NCBI RefSeq assembly: GCF_014841105.1
Contig: NZ_JACYWE010000002.1
Span: forward strand, 282,434 to 346,433
DNA: 64,000 bases
Reading direction: 5' to 3'
From: Lolliginicoccus lacisalsi
GTDB lineage: Bacteria; Actinomycetota; Actinomycetes; Mycobacteriales; Mycobacteriaceae
Part shown: one piece after another, positions 35,837-43,991 of the stretch
Layout of the letters: each line of letters starts with the position of its first letter
Position numbering within the stretch: the first letter of the stretch is position 1
The notes under the pieces: model-generated
The model's database searches: none
Seen by the model: the letters and a program-made list of their open reading frames with translations, nothing else
What the model was told of the DNA's origin: nothing
Made by a program: the position numbers and the translations under genes

Positions 35837-37507
35837 GTGTCGGGTGGTCCGCTGATCGTGCAGTCTGACAAGACCCTGCTGCTGGAGATCGACCATGAGT
35901 CGTCGGATGCGGCCCGGTCGGCTATCGCGCCGTTCGCGGAGCTGGAGCGCGCGCCGGAGCATGTGCACACCTACCGGGTGACGCCGCTGGCCCTGTGGAA
36001 CGCGCGGGCGGCCGGCCATGATGCCGAGCAGGTGGTCGATGCGCTGGTGCGGTTCTCCCGCTATCCGGTGCCGCAGGCGCTGCTGGTGGACATCGTGGAC
36101 ACGATGGGCCGCTATGGCCGATTGCAGCTGGTGAAGCATCCCGCGCAGGGGTTGACGCTGGTGAGCCTGGACCGGGCGGTGCTGACCGAGGTGATGCGGC
36201 ACAAGAAGATCGCCCCGATGCTGGGGGCGCGCCTCGATGAGGACACCGTGGCGGTGCATCCGTCGGAGCGGGGCCGGCTCAAGCAGATGCTGCTGAAGGT
36301 GGGCTGGCCGGCGGAGGATCTCGCGGGCTATGTGAACGGGGAGGCGCATCCGATCGCGCTCGATACCAGCGCGGGCTGGCACCTGCGGGACTACCAGCAG
36401 ATGGCGGCGGACTCGTTCTGGGATGGCGGCTCGGGCGTGGTGGTGCTGCCGTGCGGCTCGGGCAAGACCATCGTGGGCGCGGCGGCGATGGCGCGGGCCT
36501 CGGCGACGACGCTGATCCTGGTGACGAACACCGTCTCGGGCCGGCAGTGGAAGCGGGAACTGCTGGCGCGGACGTCGCTGACGGAGGAGGAGATCGGCGA
36601 GTACTCGGGCGAGCGCAAGGAGGTCCGCCCGGTGACGATCGCCACCTACCAGGTGATCACGCGCCGCTCGAAGGGCGAGTACAAGCACCTCGAGCTGTTC
36701 GACTCGCGCGACTGGGGCCTGGTGATCTATGACGAGGTGCATTTGCTCCCGGCGCCGGTGTTCCGCATGACCGCCGACCTGCAATCGCGCCGCCGCCTGG
36801 GCCTGACGGCGACACTCGTGCGCGAGGACGGTCGCGAGGGCGACGTGTTCTCGCTGATCGGGCCGAAGCGGTACGACGCGCCATGGAAGGACATCGAGGC
36901 GCAGGGCTGGATCGCGCCGGCCGATTGCGTGGAGGTGCGGGTGACGCTCACCGAGGCGGAGCGCATGGCGTACGCGGTGGCCGAGCCCGAGGAGCGGTAC
37001 AAGCTGTGCTCGACGGCGCGCACGAAGATCGCGGTTGTCAAGTCGATCCTGGCGCGGCATGAGGGAGCGCAGACGCTGGTGATCGGTGCCTACCTGGACC
37101 AGTTGGAGGAGCTGGGCGCGGAGCTCGACGCCCCGGTGATCCAGGGGTCCACCCGCAACAAGGAGCGCGAGGAGCTGTTCGACGCATTCCGCCGGGGCGA
37201 GGTGAGCACGCTGGTGGTGAGCAAGGTCGCGAACTTCTCGATCGACCTGCCGGAGGCTTCGGTGGCGGTGCAGGTCTCGGGGACGTTCGGGTCACGGCAG
37301 GAGGAGGCGCAGCGGCTCGGCCGGTTGCTGCGACCGAAGAAGGACGGGCACCAGGCGCACTTCTATTCGGTGGTCTCGCGCGACACCCTCGATACGGAGT
37401 ACGCGGCACACCGGCAGCGGTTCCTCGCCGAGCAGGGCTATGCGTACCGGATCGTGGATGCCGATGATCTGCTGGGGCCCGCGATCGGGGACGCGGCATC
37501 CGAGTAG
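35837..37507 (+). CDS. xpb: XPB/ERCC3-type DNA helicase
   Basis: A 556-residue superfamily 2 helicase with an N-terminal XPB domain (VQSDKTLLLEIDHE), Walker A (LPCGSGKTIVGAA), DEVH box, the XPB-specific RED motif (LVREDGREGDVF) and the motif VI region (RQEEAQRLGRLLRPKKDGH). It unwinds DNA 3' to 5' with ATP. The GTG at 35837 has GAGGAG 7 bp upstream; GTG at 35822 or 35831 would be too close. It is coded with its partner at 33475. Confidence 0.93.
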   Translation: MSGGPLIVQSDKTLLLEIDHESSDAARSAIAPFAELERAPEHVHTYRVTPLALWNARAAGHDAEQVVDALVRFSRYPVPQALLVDIVDTMGRYGRLQLVKHPAQGLTLVSLDRAVLTEVMRHKKIAPMLGARLDEDTVAVHPSERGRLKQMLLKVGWPAEDLAGYVNGEAHPIALDTSAGWHLRDYQQMAADSFWDGGSGVVVLPCGSGKTIVGAAAMARASATTLILVTNTVSGRQWKRELLARTSLTEEEIGEYSGERKEVRPVTIATYQVITRRSKGEYKHLELFDSRDWGLVIYDEVHLLPAPVFRMTADLQSRRRLGLTATLVREDGREGDVFSLIGPKRYDAPWKDIEAQGWIAPADCVEVRVTLTEAERMAYAVAEPEERYKLCSTARTKIAVVKSILARHEGAQTLVIGAYLDQLEELGAELDAPVIQGSTRNKEREELFDAFRRGEVSTLVVSKVANFSIDLPEASVAVQVSGTFGSRQEEAQRLGRLLRPKKDGHQAHFYSVVSRDTLDTEYAAHRQRFLAEQGYAYRIVDADDLLGPAIGDAASE

Positions 37508-37535
37508 GGCCGGCTGGCGAAGTAGGCTGTTAGGC

Positions 37536-38192
37536 GTGCGAACCCTGGATTTCCTTGTTGATGTGCCCCATGCCCGTCGTGTGAACGAGATGCTCGCCGA
37601 CCTGCGTCGCGTGCAGTTCTCGGCGTTGATCATGATCGCGCTGCTGATCGGTGGCGCGGTCGGCTTGTTCTTCGTGGGCGAGCCCTGGGCGATGATCCTC
37701 GCGGGCGCGCTGCTGGTGGCCGCGGTCGGCATGGGCTACGCGGGCATCTACGCGCCACGCCGCGCCACGGACCTGCAGAAGCTGTACAGCGAGTACGAGC
37801 TGGTCCCGTCGGTAGTGACGGCGGTGCGGCCGCGCGGGGTGACGCTGCTAGCGCTGGTGAACGTGGCGCGGGACCGATCCGGGCCACCGGTGTGGGCGCT
37901 CGTGCCGCGGCGCGTGCAGAACCTGCCTGGCCATGAGCGTCGCGAGGGCGAGCGGGTGGCCTGCGTGGCGGTGACCTCGGGCGCGCCTGGGTCGAAGGTA
38001 TGGCAGCAAGTCCGCCCGGTACCGATCGCGTGGGCCGCCCGGGATGTGGATGTGCTCGCGCGGGCCGTCCGGGCGATCCCCCATGTGGAGTGGGAAGTCT
38101 TGCGCAAGAACATGGTTCGCACGGAGGAAGCGGAGAAGTCGCGTAGCTATCCGATCCTCAAGGAGAAGGAACTGCCACCGGAGCTGCGCTGA
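37536..38192 (+). CDS. DUF3239-type membrane-associated protein
   Basis: A 218-residue protein from the GTG at 37536. It has a short N-terminal segment, two adjacent TM helices (about 30-48 and 52-72) and a soluble C-terminal domain of about 140 residues with VTLLALVNVARDRSGPPVWALVPRRVQNLPGH. The layout matches DUF3239 proteins, which I recall mainly from corynebacteria. It is 28 bp after the helicase gene. The function is unknown. Confidence 0.7.
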   Translation: MRTLDFLVDVPHARRVNEMLADLRRVQFSALIMIALLIGGAVGLFFVGEPWAMILAGALLVAAVGMGYAGIYAPRRATDLQKLYSEYELVPSVVTAVRPRGVTLLALVNVARDRSGPPVWALVPRRVQNLPGHERREGERVACVAVTSGAPGSKVWQQVRPVPIAWAARDVDVLARAVRAIPHVEWEVLRKNMVRTEEAEKSRSYPILKEKELPPELR

Positions 38193-38713
38193 ATAGCGCG
38201 CACCGCACACTCCCCCAACTACTATTCGCATTCGCATATCGCTATGTCACCAATGTGAACTGAGATGCGCATCACATTACAATTTTTTTGTGAGCCAGCG
38301 TTTCGCCTTACTCACTGGCCTCATGTGGCCTAGATTGCTGATGTAGCAACCCCGCGACATGCCCCGATTCGCCCGTATTGCCGGATGCCGCGCGGGCGAA
38401 CCTCCAGCAACCGCTCCGCGTCCCACAGGTTGGGACGCTGGTAAACCGTGAGTTAACTGAACGGGAAACCCTTCCGTGACGTCGCTCACAATATGCCGGG
38501 TGACGTCACAGTAAACACTCAGAAAACGCACAGGTTATCCGCGTACGAATCTGCGCGTGCCCAGAATGTGATAGCCGCGAGATCCGCGTCATTTGCGTTA
38601 ACAACACCAGACGGAGGCTCCCGCATTCCCGTGCGGTGCGGTAGAAATTTCACCGAGCGCCAAACCGGCGCAGCACCATTCACGTAGCACGACCCGAACC
38701 AAGGAGCCAGACC
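38193..38713. other. Regulatory region before the porin/mycoloyltransferase locus
   Basis: This 521-bp gap is clearly more AT-rich than its surroundings. It contains TCACCAATGTGA, the palindrome GATGCGCATC with a T7 run just after, and a duplicated GTGACGTC motif (38476 and 38500). No gene is supported. Its size and content suggest a complex promoter for the short gene at 38714. Confidence 0.5.
38476..38489. promoter_or_regulatory. CRP/GlxR-type site upstream of the PorH-like gene
   Basis: GTGACGTCGCTCAC has perfect GTGA/TCAC half-sites with six bases between. A second GTGACGTC, inside the palindrome GTGACGTCAC, follows at 38500-38509. It is 225 bp before the start at 38714. Confidence 0.5.
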
Positions 38714-38932
38714 ATGGACGCACTTGCCCAGATCGCAGCCGACGCCGAGCTGTTCATCTCCGCCCTCTCCGCTGGCGGCGACTTCTTCTCCGGCCTCGGT
38801 GACTACAACGGCGGCACCGGCGACCTCCTCTCCGGCATCGCTGAGCTTCTCGGCGGCACCGATGGCGATGGCGTCCGCTACGGCGTCGTTGGCTCGATGG
38901 AGAGCTTCGGCAGCATCGGTGCTGACGACTGA
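38714..38932 (+). CDS. Small acidic PorH-like polypeptide
   Basis: A 72-residue protein with a strong ribosome-binding site (AAGGAG, 9 bp). It lacks a signal peptide and Cys, is acidic, and alternates hydrophobic stretches with Gly, Ser and Asp (ELFISALSAGGDFFSGLGDY; LLSGIAELLGG). In size, lack of signal and amphipathic pattern it resembles PorH/PorA of corynebacteria. Those are exported to the mycomembrane, assemble into channels, and are O-mycoloylated on Ser. No clear identity with known PorH can be claimed. It lies before the mycoloyltransferase gene, which supports the idea. Confidence 0.6.
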   Translation: MDALAQIAADAELFISALSAGGDFFSGLGDYNGGTGDLLSGIAELLGGTDGDGVRYGVVGSMESFGSIGADD

Positions 38933-39196
38933 TCCGCACCCCCTGAGTGATCCCGCCACCCCTGGGCGCGCCAGCGCGCTCGGGGGTGCGGTGTATCACG
39001 AGCCGCCGATTGGGACGCTGCCGACCGGGATCCTGCCTAACGGAGCACCCTGGCACGAGCACCTGGTACAGGGAGAACACAGCACGGTCGCGGTCGTGCA
39101 CCAATCTCCTGTAACGCCCGGTATGCCCTGAAGCGATCGATTAATGTTCCCCGCGAACTACTTCTGTTCCGCATTCAACAAGGTGAGGTCTCATTC

Positions 39197-40210
39197 ATGC
39201 GCCGAGCATCGTTCCGACGCAGGCTGGTCACCGCGGCCGCTGCCACCGCCTTGCTGGTCGCCCCCGTCGTGGGCACCAGCACCTCTGCTCTTGGCCAGAC
39301 GTCCGGCGCGTATGTGGTGTCCACCGAGGTCACGGGCACGCAGAAGTTGACGGTCAACGTCTACTCCCCGTCGATGGACCGGGTCATCCCCATCGAGGTG
39401 CTGCGCCCCGCCGACACTTCGGTACCGCGCCCCACCCTGTACCTGCTCAATGGGGCGGGCGGCGGAGAGGATTCCGCCACCTGGTCCGCGCGGACCGACG
39501 CTGACGAGTTCTTCTCCGACAAGAACGTCAACGTCATCACGCCCATCGGGGGCCGGCTGTCCTACTACACCGACTGGGAGCGCGACGATCCCACCCTCGG
39601 TCGCCACAAGTGGGAGACCTTCCTCACCGAGGAGCTTCCCCCCGTGATCGACAACGCGCTCGGAGCCAATGGCGTGAACGCGGTCGCCGGGATCTCCACC
39701 TCTGCGACCAGCGTGTTCAACCTCGCCATCGCCCGGCCCGGCCTGTTCAACGCCGTCGCCGCCTACAGTGGCTGCGCGCAGACCGCCGACCCGATCGGCC
39801 AGCAGTACATCCGCACCGTCGTCGAGGGCCGCGGCAATGCCGACGCCACCAACATGTGGGGCCCCTACGGCGGCCCCGGCTGGGTGGCGCATGATCCGGT
39901 GATCAACGCGGAGAAGCTGCGCGGCACCACGATCTACGTCTCCAACGACACGGGAATCGCTGGGCATCACGACACCATCGAGGATTCGCGCATCGCCGGT
40001 GACCAGGCGACCTTGACCAACCAGATCATCGTTGGTGGCGCTATCGAGCTCGCCACGATCCCCTGCACCATCAACCTGCAGTCCAGGCTGGCCCAGCTCG
40101 ACATCCCGGCCACCTTCAACTGGCGTCCCACCGGCACCCACTCGTGGGGCTACTGGGAGGACGACCTGCACGATTCGTGGGCCGTCATCGCCGACGCCAT
40201 CGGCGCCTGA
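39197..40210 (+). CDS. Secreted mycoloyltransferase (antigen 85 family)
   Basis: A 337-residue alpha/beta-hydrolase with a signal peptide (about 1-33, Ala/Val-rich). The catalytic triad can be placed as S167 in AGISTSATS, D251 in SNDTG and H315 in GTHSWGYW; the last motif is a hallmark of Ag85/Cmt enzymes. C193 and C290 could form a disulfide. There is no C-terminal extension. Such enzymes move mycolates from trehalose monomycolate to trehalose, arabinogalactan or, for MytC of Corynebacterium, to Ser of small porins. The gene is flanked by two tiny porin-like genes, which points to protein mycoloylation as a possible role. Confidence 0.88.
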   Translation: MRRASFRRRLVTAAAATALLVAPVVGTSTSALGQTSGAYVVSTEVTGTQKLTVNVYSPSMDRVIPIEVLRPADTSVPRPTLYLLNGAGGGEDSATWSARTDADEFFSDKNVNVITPIGGRLSYYTDWERDDPTLGRHKWETFLTEELPPVIDNALGANGVNAVAGISTSATSVFNLAIARPGLFNAVAAYSGCAQTADPIGQQYIRTVVEGRGNADATNMWGPYGGPGWVAHDPVINAEKLRGTTIYVSNDTGIAGHHDTIEDSRIAGDQATLTNQIIVGGAIELATIPCTINLQSRLAQLDIPATFNWRPTGTHSWGYWEDDLHDSWAVIADAIGA

Positions 40211-40237
40211 CCCGCATCTGATCCCGAAAGGACAACC

Positions 40238-40360
40238 ATGGGTTCCATCACTGACCTCGCTGACATGTTCTACTCCCTCGCCGAGGTCTCCTACAGCATC
40301 GAGGGCCTCTTCGATGGGGCAGCGTTCATCGCTGACCTGATCAGCCAGTTCCAGGGCTGA
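40238..40360 (+). CDS. 40-residue PorA-like polypeptide
   Basis: The ATG at 40238 has AAAGGA 7 bp upstream. The product starts MGSITDLADMFYSLAEVSYS and ends DLISQFQG: amphipathic helix throughout, acidic, no signal peptide, no Cys, several Ser. PorA of C. glutamicum has 45 residues with similar character. It starts 27 bp after the mycoloyltransferase stop and is followed by a terminator, so the two are co-transcribed. Too small for most gene finders; the RBS, operon position and composition are the support. Confidence 0.65.
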   Translation: MGSITDLADMFYSLAEVSYSIEGLFDGAAFIADLISQFQG

Positions 40361-40372
40361 GCCAGCAACGAC

Positions 40373-40415
40373 GAAGGGCCCCGGCGGTGGATGCGCTCCA
40401 CTGCCGGGGCCCTTC
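40373..40415 (+). terminator. Terminator of the mycoloyltransferase operon
   Basis: GAAGGGCCCCGGC and GCCGGGGCCCTTC pair around a GGTGGATGCGCTCCACT hairpin centre, followed by TCCTTGTT. It is a strong intrinsic terminator right after the 40-residue gene. Confidence 0.85.
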
Positions 40416-40434
40416 TCCTTGTTCACGCCAGTAC

Positions 40435-40501
40435 CCCCGCGAGTGTGCGAACGGCGACATCGCCAGTGCGAAAACGTGTCGTTTCTCGCACACTCGCGGG
40501 G
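40435..40501. repeat. Single long palindrome with 16-bp arms
   Basis: CCCCGCGAGTGTGCGA and TCGCACACTCGCGGGG pair perfectly around a 35-base loop that itself contains GCGAAAACG. It lies between convergent genes just after a normal terminator and 13 bp before the fadD stop. Same design as families 1-3; no other copy is seen. Confidence 0.9.
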
Positions 40502-40513
40502 CTGGTGCGGGTG

Positions 40514-42331
40514 CTAGAACCGGATCTTGCCGCCCGCGACGTCAGCCGGATAGTCCGCGTAGTACTCGATGTAGCCGCGCTCCGCGTCCGCGAGCACGTA
40601 CAGCGGGTCGTCCACCTGCTCGGGGTCGTAGCCGGCGTTGCGCAGCTCCACCTTCTGCGACTTGAACGTCGAGGTCTGCTGCACCTCGTCGATCAGCCGC
40701 ACGAACAACGGCACCGCGTATGAGGGCAAGCTGTCGATCAGGTGATCGGCGAGCCTCTTCCCATCGAACGAGGCGCCATCGTGCAACTGGATCGCCGCCA
40801 TGCCAGCCTTGCCGTCAGCGCCGGGCACCTCCACGCCGTACACCACCGCCTGATCGACCTCCGACAGCGATCCGAGCGCGCCCTCCACCTCGGTCGTGGC
40901 GACGTTCTCGCCCTTCCAGCGGAAGGTATCCCCCAGGCGATCGGCGAACGCGATGTGCCGGAAACCCTGGTTGTAGACGAGGTCACCGGTGTTGAAGTAG
41001 GCGTCGCCCTCCTTGAAAGCGTCGCGCAGCACCTTCTTCTCGGTGGCCTTCGGGTCGGTGTAGCCATCGAACGGGGCCCGGCTGGTGATCTTCGTGATCA
41101 GCAGGCCCTTGCCGCCCTTCTTGACCTTGCGCAGCTTGCCATCGGCACCGCGGCGCGGCTGCTCATTCTCCTCGTCGTACTCCACGATCGAGAAGGGCAG
41201 CGGGCAGATCCCGGCCGTGCGTTCCACGTTCAGCGCGTTGACGAACGCGAGGTTGCACTCGCTCGCGCCATAGAACTCGGCGATCCGCTCGATCCCGAAC
41301 CGCTCCTGGAACTCCTCCCAGATCTCCGGGCGGAGGCCATTGCCCACCACCACCCGGACCCGATGATGCCGCTCGATGGGCTTCGGATCCTGGTTCAGCA
41401 GGTACCGGCACAGCTCGCCGATGTAGCAGAACGACGTCGCCTCCGCCTGCACCACCTCGTCCCAGAACCGCGACACCGAGAACGACCGGCCGATCGCCAG
41501 CGTCGCGCCCGCCCCCAGCACCGACGACAGCGACACCGTCAGAGCGTTGTTGTGATACAGCGGCAGGCAGGAGTACAGCACGTCATCGCCGTCGAGGCGC
41601 ACGCCGAGCCCCCCGAGCCCCGCCATGCTCTTCAGCCAGCGCATGTTCGACATCGTGCTGGCCTTCGGCATGCCGGTGGTGCCCGAGGTGAAGATGTAGA
41701 ACGCCTTCTCCTTCGCGCGCAGATCCGCCGTCACCGGACGATCCTCCGTCGGCTCCCCCGCCGCGAGCTCGTCGAGGTCCGCGAAGCCCCCGAGCTTCTC
41801 GTTCTCGTCGCGCAAGCCCAGCACCGTGCCCTTGACCTTGCCCGCTGGCAAGGAGTCGAACGCTTCGCGGGCAGCCGCGCTGACCACGAGCACGGTCGCA
41901 TCGAGCAGCTTCAGGCTGTGCTCCAGCACCTCGCCGCGCTGGTTGTAGTTCAGCATGCCCGCCACTGCGCCGAGCTTCACCGCGGCCAATGCCGCTAGCA
42001 GCGTCGATGGACGGTTGGGGGCGAGAACGCCCACCACTGAGCCGCGCTTGACGCCGTGGCTCGCGAACACGGCCGCATACTGGTTCACCAGCGCGTTCGC
42101 GTCGCCATACGAGATGTCACTGCCCTCGAACCGCAGGAACGGCCGGTCCGGGTGCTTCGCGGCAGCATCCTGGAATACCTTGCCGACAGACTTGCGGGTG
42201 GTCGCCCGGATCGACAGCAGCTGCACCGCATCGACCAGCATGCCCGGCGCGTCCGGGATCAACGCGGGCAATGCCTTCGCGGCATCGAGCAGGCTAACGG
42301 GCTTGATCGGGGAACGAGTCGATTGCTCCAT
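40514..42331 (-). CDS. fadD6: Long-chain fatty-acyl-CoA synthetase (FadD6-like)
   Basis: A 605-residue AMP-forming ligase with the P-loop YIFTSGTTGMPKAST, EFYGASECN, NTGDLV, and DRLGDTFRWKGENVATTEVE. The FATP/very-long-chain subgroup signature and the length match mycobacterial FadD6 from memory. It activates fatty acids to CoA esters at the membrane. It is convergent with the mycoloyltransferase operon. Confidence 0.9.
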   Translation of the reverse strand: MEQSTRSPIKPVSLLDAAKALPALIPDAPGMLVDAVQLLSIRATTRKSVGKVFQDAAAKHPDRPFLRFEGSDISYGDANALVNQYAAVFASHGVKRGSVVGVLAPNRPSTLLAALAAVKLGAVAGMLNYNQRGEVLEHSLKLLDATVLVVSAAAREAFDSLPAGKVKGTVLGLRDENEKLGGFADLDELAAGEPTEDRPVTADLRAKEKAFYIFTSGTTGMPKASTMSNMRWLKSMAGLGGLGVRLDGDDVLYSCLPLYHNNALTVSLSSVLGAGATLAIGRSFSVSRFWDEVVQAEATSFCYIGELCRYLLNQDPKPIERHHRVRVVVGNGLRPEIWEEFQERFGIERIAEFYGASECNLAFVNALNVERTAGICPLPFSIVEYDEENEQPRRGADGKLRKVKKGGKGLLITKITSRAPFDGYTDPKATEKKVLRDAFKEGDAYFNTGDLVYNQGFRHIAFADRLGDTFRWKGENVATTEVEGALGSLSEVDQAVVYGVEVPGADGKAGMAAIQLHDGASFDGKRLADHLIDSLPSYAVPLFVRLIDEVQQTSTFKSQKVELRNAGYDPEQVDDPLYVLADAERGYIEYYADYPADVAGGKIRF

Positions 42332-42565
42332 GGCCCTACCCTACGGCTCCATGGCCCTGTACTGGAACAACATCCCGCTACGTGCCGCGCGAGAGCAATT
42401 TCCCGCTCCCGCGCTGCAAAAGGGATGTTCTGCGCAATCGCGGCTTGGTTGATGTGACCAGGATGACCCTGCGGGGTGTGACCAAGCTCCTAACGGGAAG
42501 GAGAACCCATCCACCACTCTGGATGCAGCGACAAGCACCACAGACAGCGGAGGACGCACATCACC

Positions 42566-42829
42566 ATGAACACGCCCAGCGAGAAGTACGAAACCCTCAT
42601 CAGTGTCGTTTTCGTTGCTTACTCCGCTGTGATGCTCATGCTCTACACCGTGCTCCTCGTGCAAGGCATCAACGCCTGGTGGCTCATCGCCTCCGTCGGC
42701 CTCTTCGGCCTGATCATCATCGGATTCCTCGTCATGCCCAAGGTCAACGGCCGCCACCGCGGCGGGCTCGACGCCGAGGTCCGCCTCCACGCCCGCAAGC
42801 TGCAAGCCAGCCAGACCGCGCGCGACTGA
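42566..42829 (+). CDS. Small two-helix membrane protein
   Basis: An 87-residue protein with helices at about 10-32 and 37-55, a short GRHRGG turn, and a charged, helical C-terminus (DAEVRLHARKLQASQ). It is divergent from fadD; the family is not recognised. A family 3 palindrome follows 29 bp after its stop. Confidence 0.7.
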   Translation: MNTPSEKYETLISVVFVAYSAVMLMLYTVLLVQGINAWWLIASVGLFGLIIIGFLVMPKVNGRHRGGLDAEVRLHARKLQASQTARD

Positions 42830-42858
42830 GCGCCCTCGCTCCGGGCTCCCCATCCTCT

Positions 42859-42928
42859 CCGCCGGAACTGTTACCTTTTGCACCCTTCCGAGCCGCTAGC
42901 AGGGTGCAAAACCGCACACAACCGGCGG
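42859..42928. repeat. Family 3 palindrome, copy III
   Basis: The outer CCGCCGG/CCGGCGG and inner TTTTGCACCCT/AGGGTGCAAAA segments pair, with an asymmetric internal stretch between. The loop has GAGCCGCTAGC. It is the left bracket of the DUF559 gene at 43001; copy IV is the right bracket. Confidence 0.93.
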
Positions 42929-43000
42929 GATCTCGGACCGCGACTGTGATCCGCGCCGCATCCGCGAACCTCCGCGCGCCCGCGTGCGTCGAATCTAGGC

Positions 43001-43834
43001 GTGGATCCCTTCAAGCCCCGCAGCGCTGGATATACCCGCTGCCAGCTCCGCAAGTACCAGCGCGTCCTCAGCGGCGTCTATGTCGATCGAGATGCAGAGC
43101 TGACCCCACTCCTCAAGGCCCGCGCCGCGTGGGTGTGGGCCGATGGCGAATGCGTGCTCTCGGGGATCTCCGCGGCCGCGGTGCTGGGCACCCGCTGGTT
43201 GCCCGAACGCCCTCCCGAGATCGTGCATCCGCGCGTGGTGCGCGCGACTGGATTGATCGCGCACCGCGACGAGCTGCGGGAGGGCGACGTAGCGACGGCG
43301 CGAGGGATGCGGGTGACCACGCCTGCGCGCACCGCGTTCGACCTAGCCCGCCGCCAGCCTCTCGATGAGGCGGTCGTCCTCGTTGATGCGCTCTACCAGG
43401 CGACGAGGCTCACCCCCGCCCAGCTTGCCCGCTACGCCTCGGACGGGCGCGGCGCGAGGGGCATCACTGCACTGCGCGCCGTGCTCGACCTCGCGGATCC
43501 GGGGGCGGAATCACCGCAGGAGACCAGGCTCCGGCTGCTCATCGTGCGCGCGGGCCTGCCGAGGCCGCGGACCCAGCACGTCATCCGCGACGAGCGCGGG
43601 CTCTTCAGCGCTCGCACAGACCTCGCATGGCCTGAGTGGAAGGTCGCGGTGGAGTATGACGGCGCGCATCACTTCACCGATCCACGGCAGGCACGCCGCG
43701 ATGCGCACCGGGCCAATGACTGCCTGCGCGCGGGGTGGCGGGTGATCCGCGTGCTGCCCGAGTCGTTGCGGGCCCCCGAGGCATTGCTGGAGCACATCCG
43801 CGAGGCCCTCGCCGCGGCCGGTTACCGGGGGTAG
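43001..43834 (+). CDS. DUF559/AbiEi-like protein with endonuclease-type C-terminus (1)
   Basis: A 277-residue protein in two parts. About 1-150 resembles AbiEi-family antitoxin-type proteins ([55 protein letters not shown]). The C-terminal 110 residues resemble DUF559, a PD-(D/E)xK/Vsr-like nuclease fold: [22 protein letters not shown], then [17 protein letters not shown]. Start GTG at 43001. It stands alone, bracketed by two family 3 palindromes (42859, 43857). The second such gene in this window (56205) is bracketed by family 2. The activity is unknown; a nuclease is inferred. Confidence 0.8.
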   Translation: MDPFKPRSAGYTRCQLRKYQRVLSGVYVDRDAELTPLLKARAAWVWADGECVLSGISAAAVLGTRWLPERPPEIVHPRVVRATGLIAHRDELREGDVATARGMRVTTPARTAFDLARRQPLDEAVVLVDALYQATRLTPAQLARYASDGRGARGITALRAVLDLADPGAESPQETRLRLLIVRAGLPRPRTQHVIRDERGLFSARTDLAWPEWKVAVEYDGAHHFTDPRQARRDAHRANDCLRAGWRVIRVLPESLRAPEALLEHIREALAAAGYRG

Positions 43835-43856
43835 GCCCAGCTCCCAGCTCCACCCT

Positions 43857-43919
43857 CGGAAGTGTTACCTTCTGTACCTTCCCAAGCCGCTGAGAGGGTG
43901 CAAAACCGCACACATCCGG
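43857..43919. repeat. Family 3 palindrome, copy IV
   Basis: CGGAAGTGTTACC and the right arm GAGGGTGCAAAACCGCACAC; the left arm has decayed (TTCTGTACCTTC), while the right arm and the AAGCCGCTGAG loop are kept. It lies 22 bp after the DUF559 gene and is convergent with fadB. Confidence 0.9.
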
Positions 43920-43991
43920 GGGCGCCCCACGCAAAGAACCAGCCCGGCCCCCGCGCGAACGGGAACCGGGCTGGCGAGACAACCAGGACTG

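Noticed and set aside
38933-39196. Additional small gene between the PorH-like and mycoloyltransferase genes
   Set aside because: No frame has a convincing ribosome-binding site or composition. The CGCACCCCC/GGGGGTGCG pair there looks like a hairpin with a long loop.
43001-43834. Complete AbiE toxin-antitoxin system
   Set aside because: No AbiEii nucleotidyltransferase toxin gene is next to either AbiEi-like gene, so a toxin-antitoxin pair cannot be claimed.
42859-43919. Insertion sequence with terminal inverted repeats around the DUF559 gene
   Set aside because: The two brackets are each complete palindromes rather than one half of a terminal repeat, no target duplication is visible, and the protein is not a known transposase. 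Reported as a finding, not as a mobile element.
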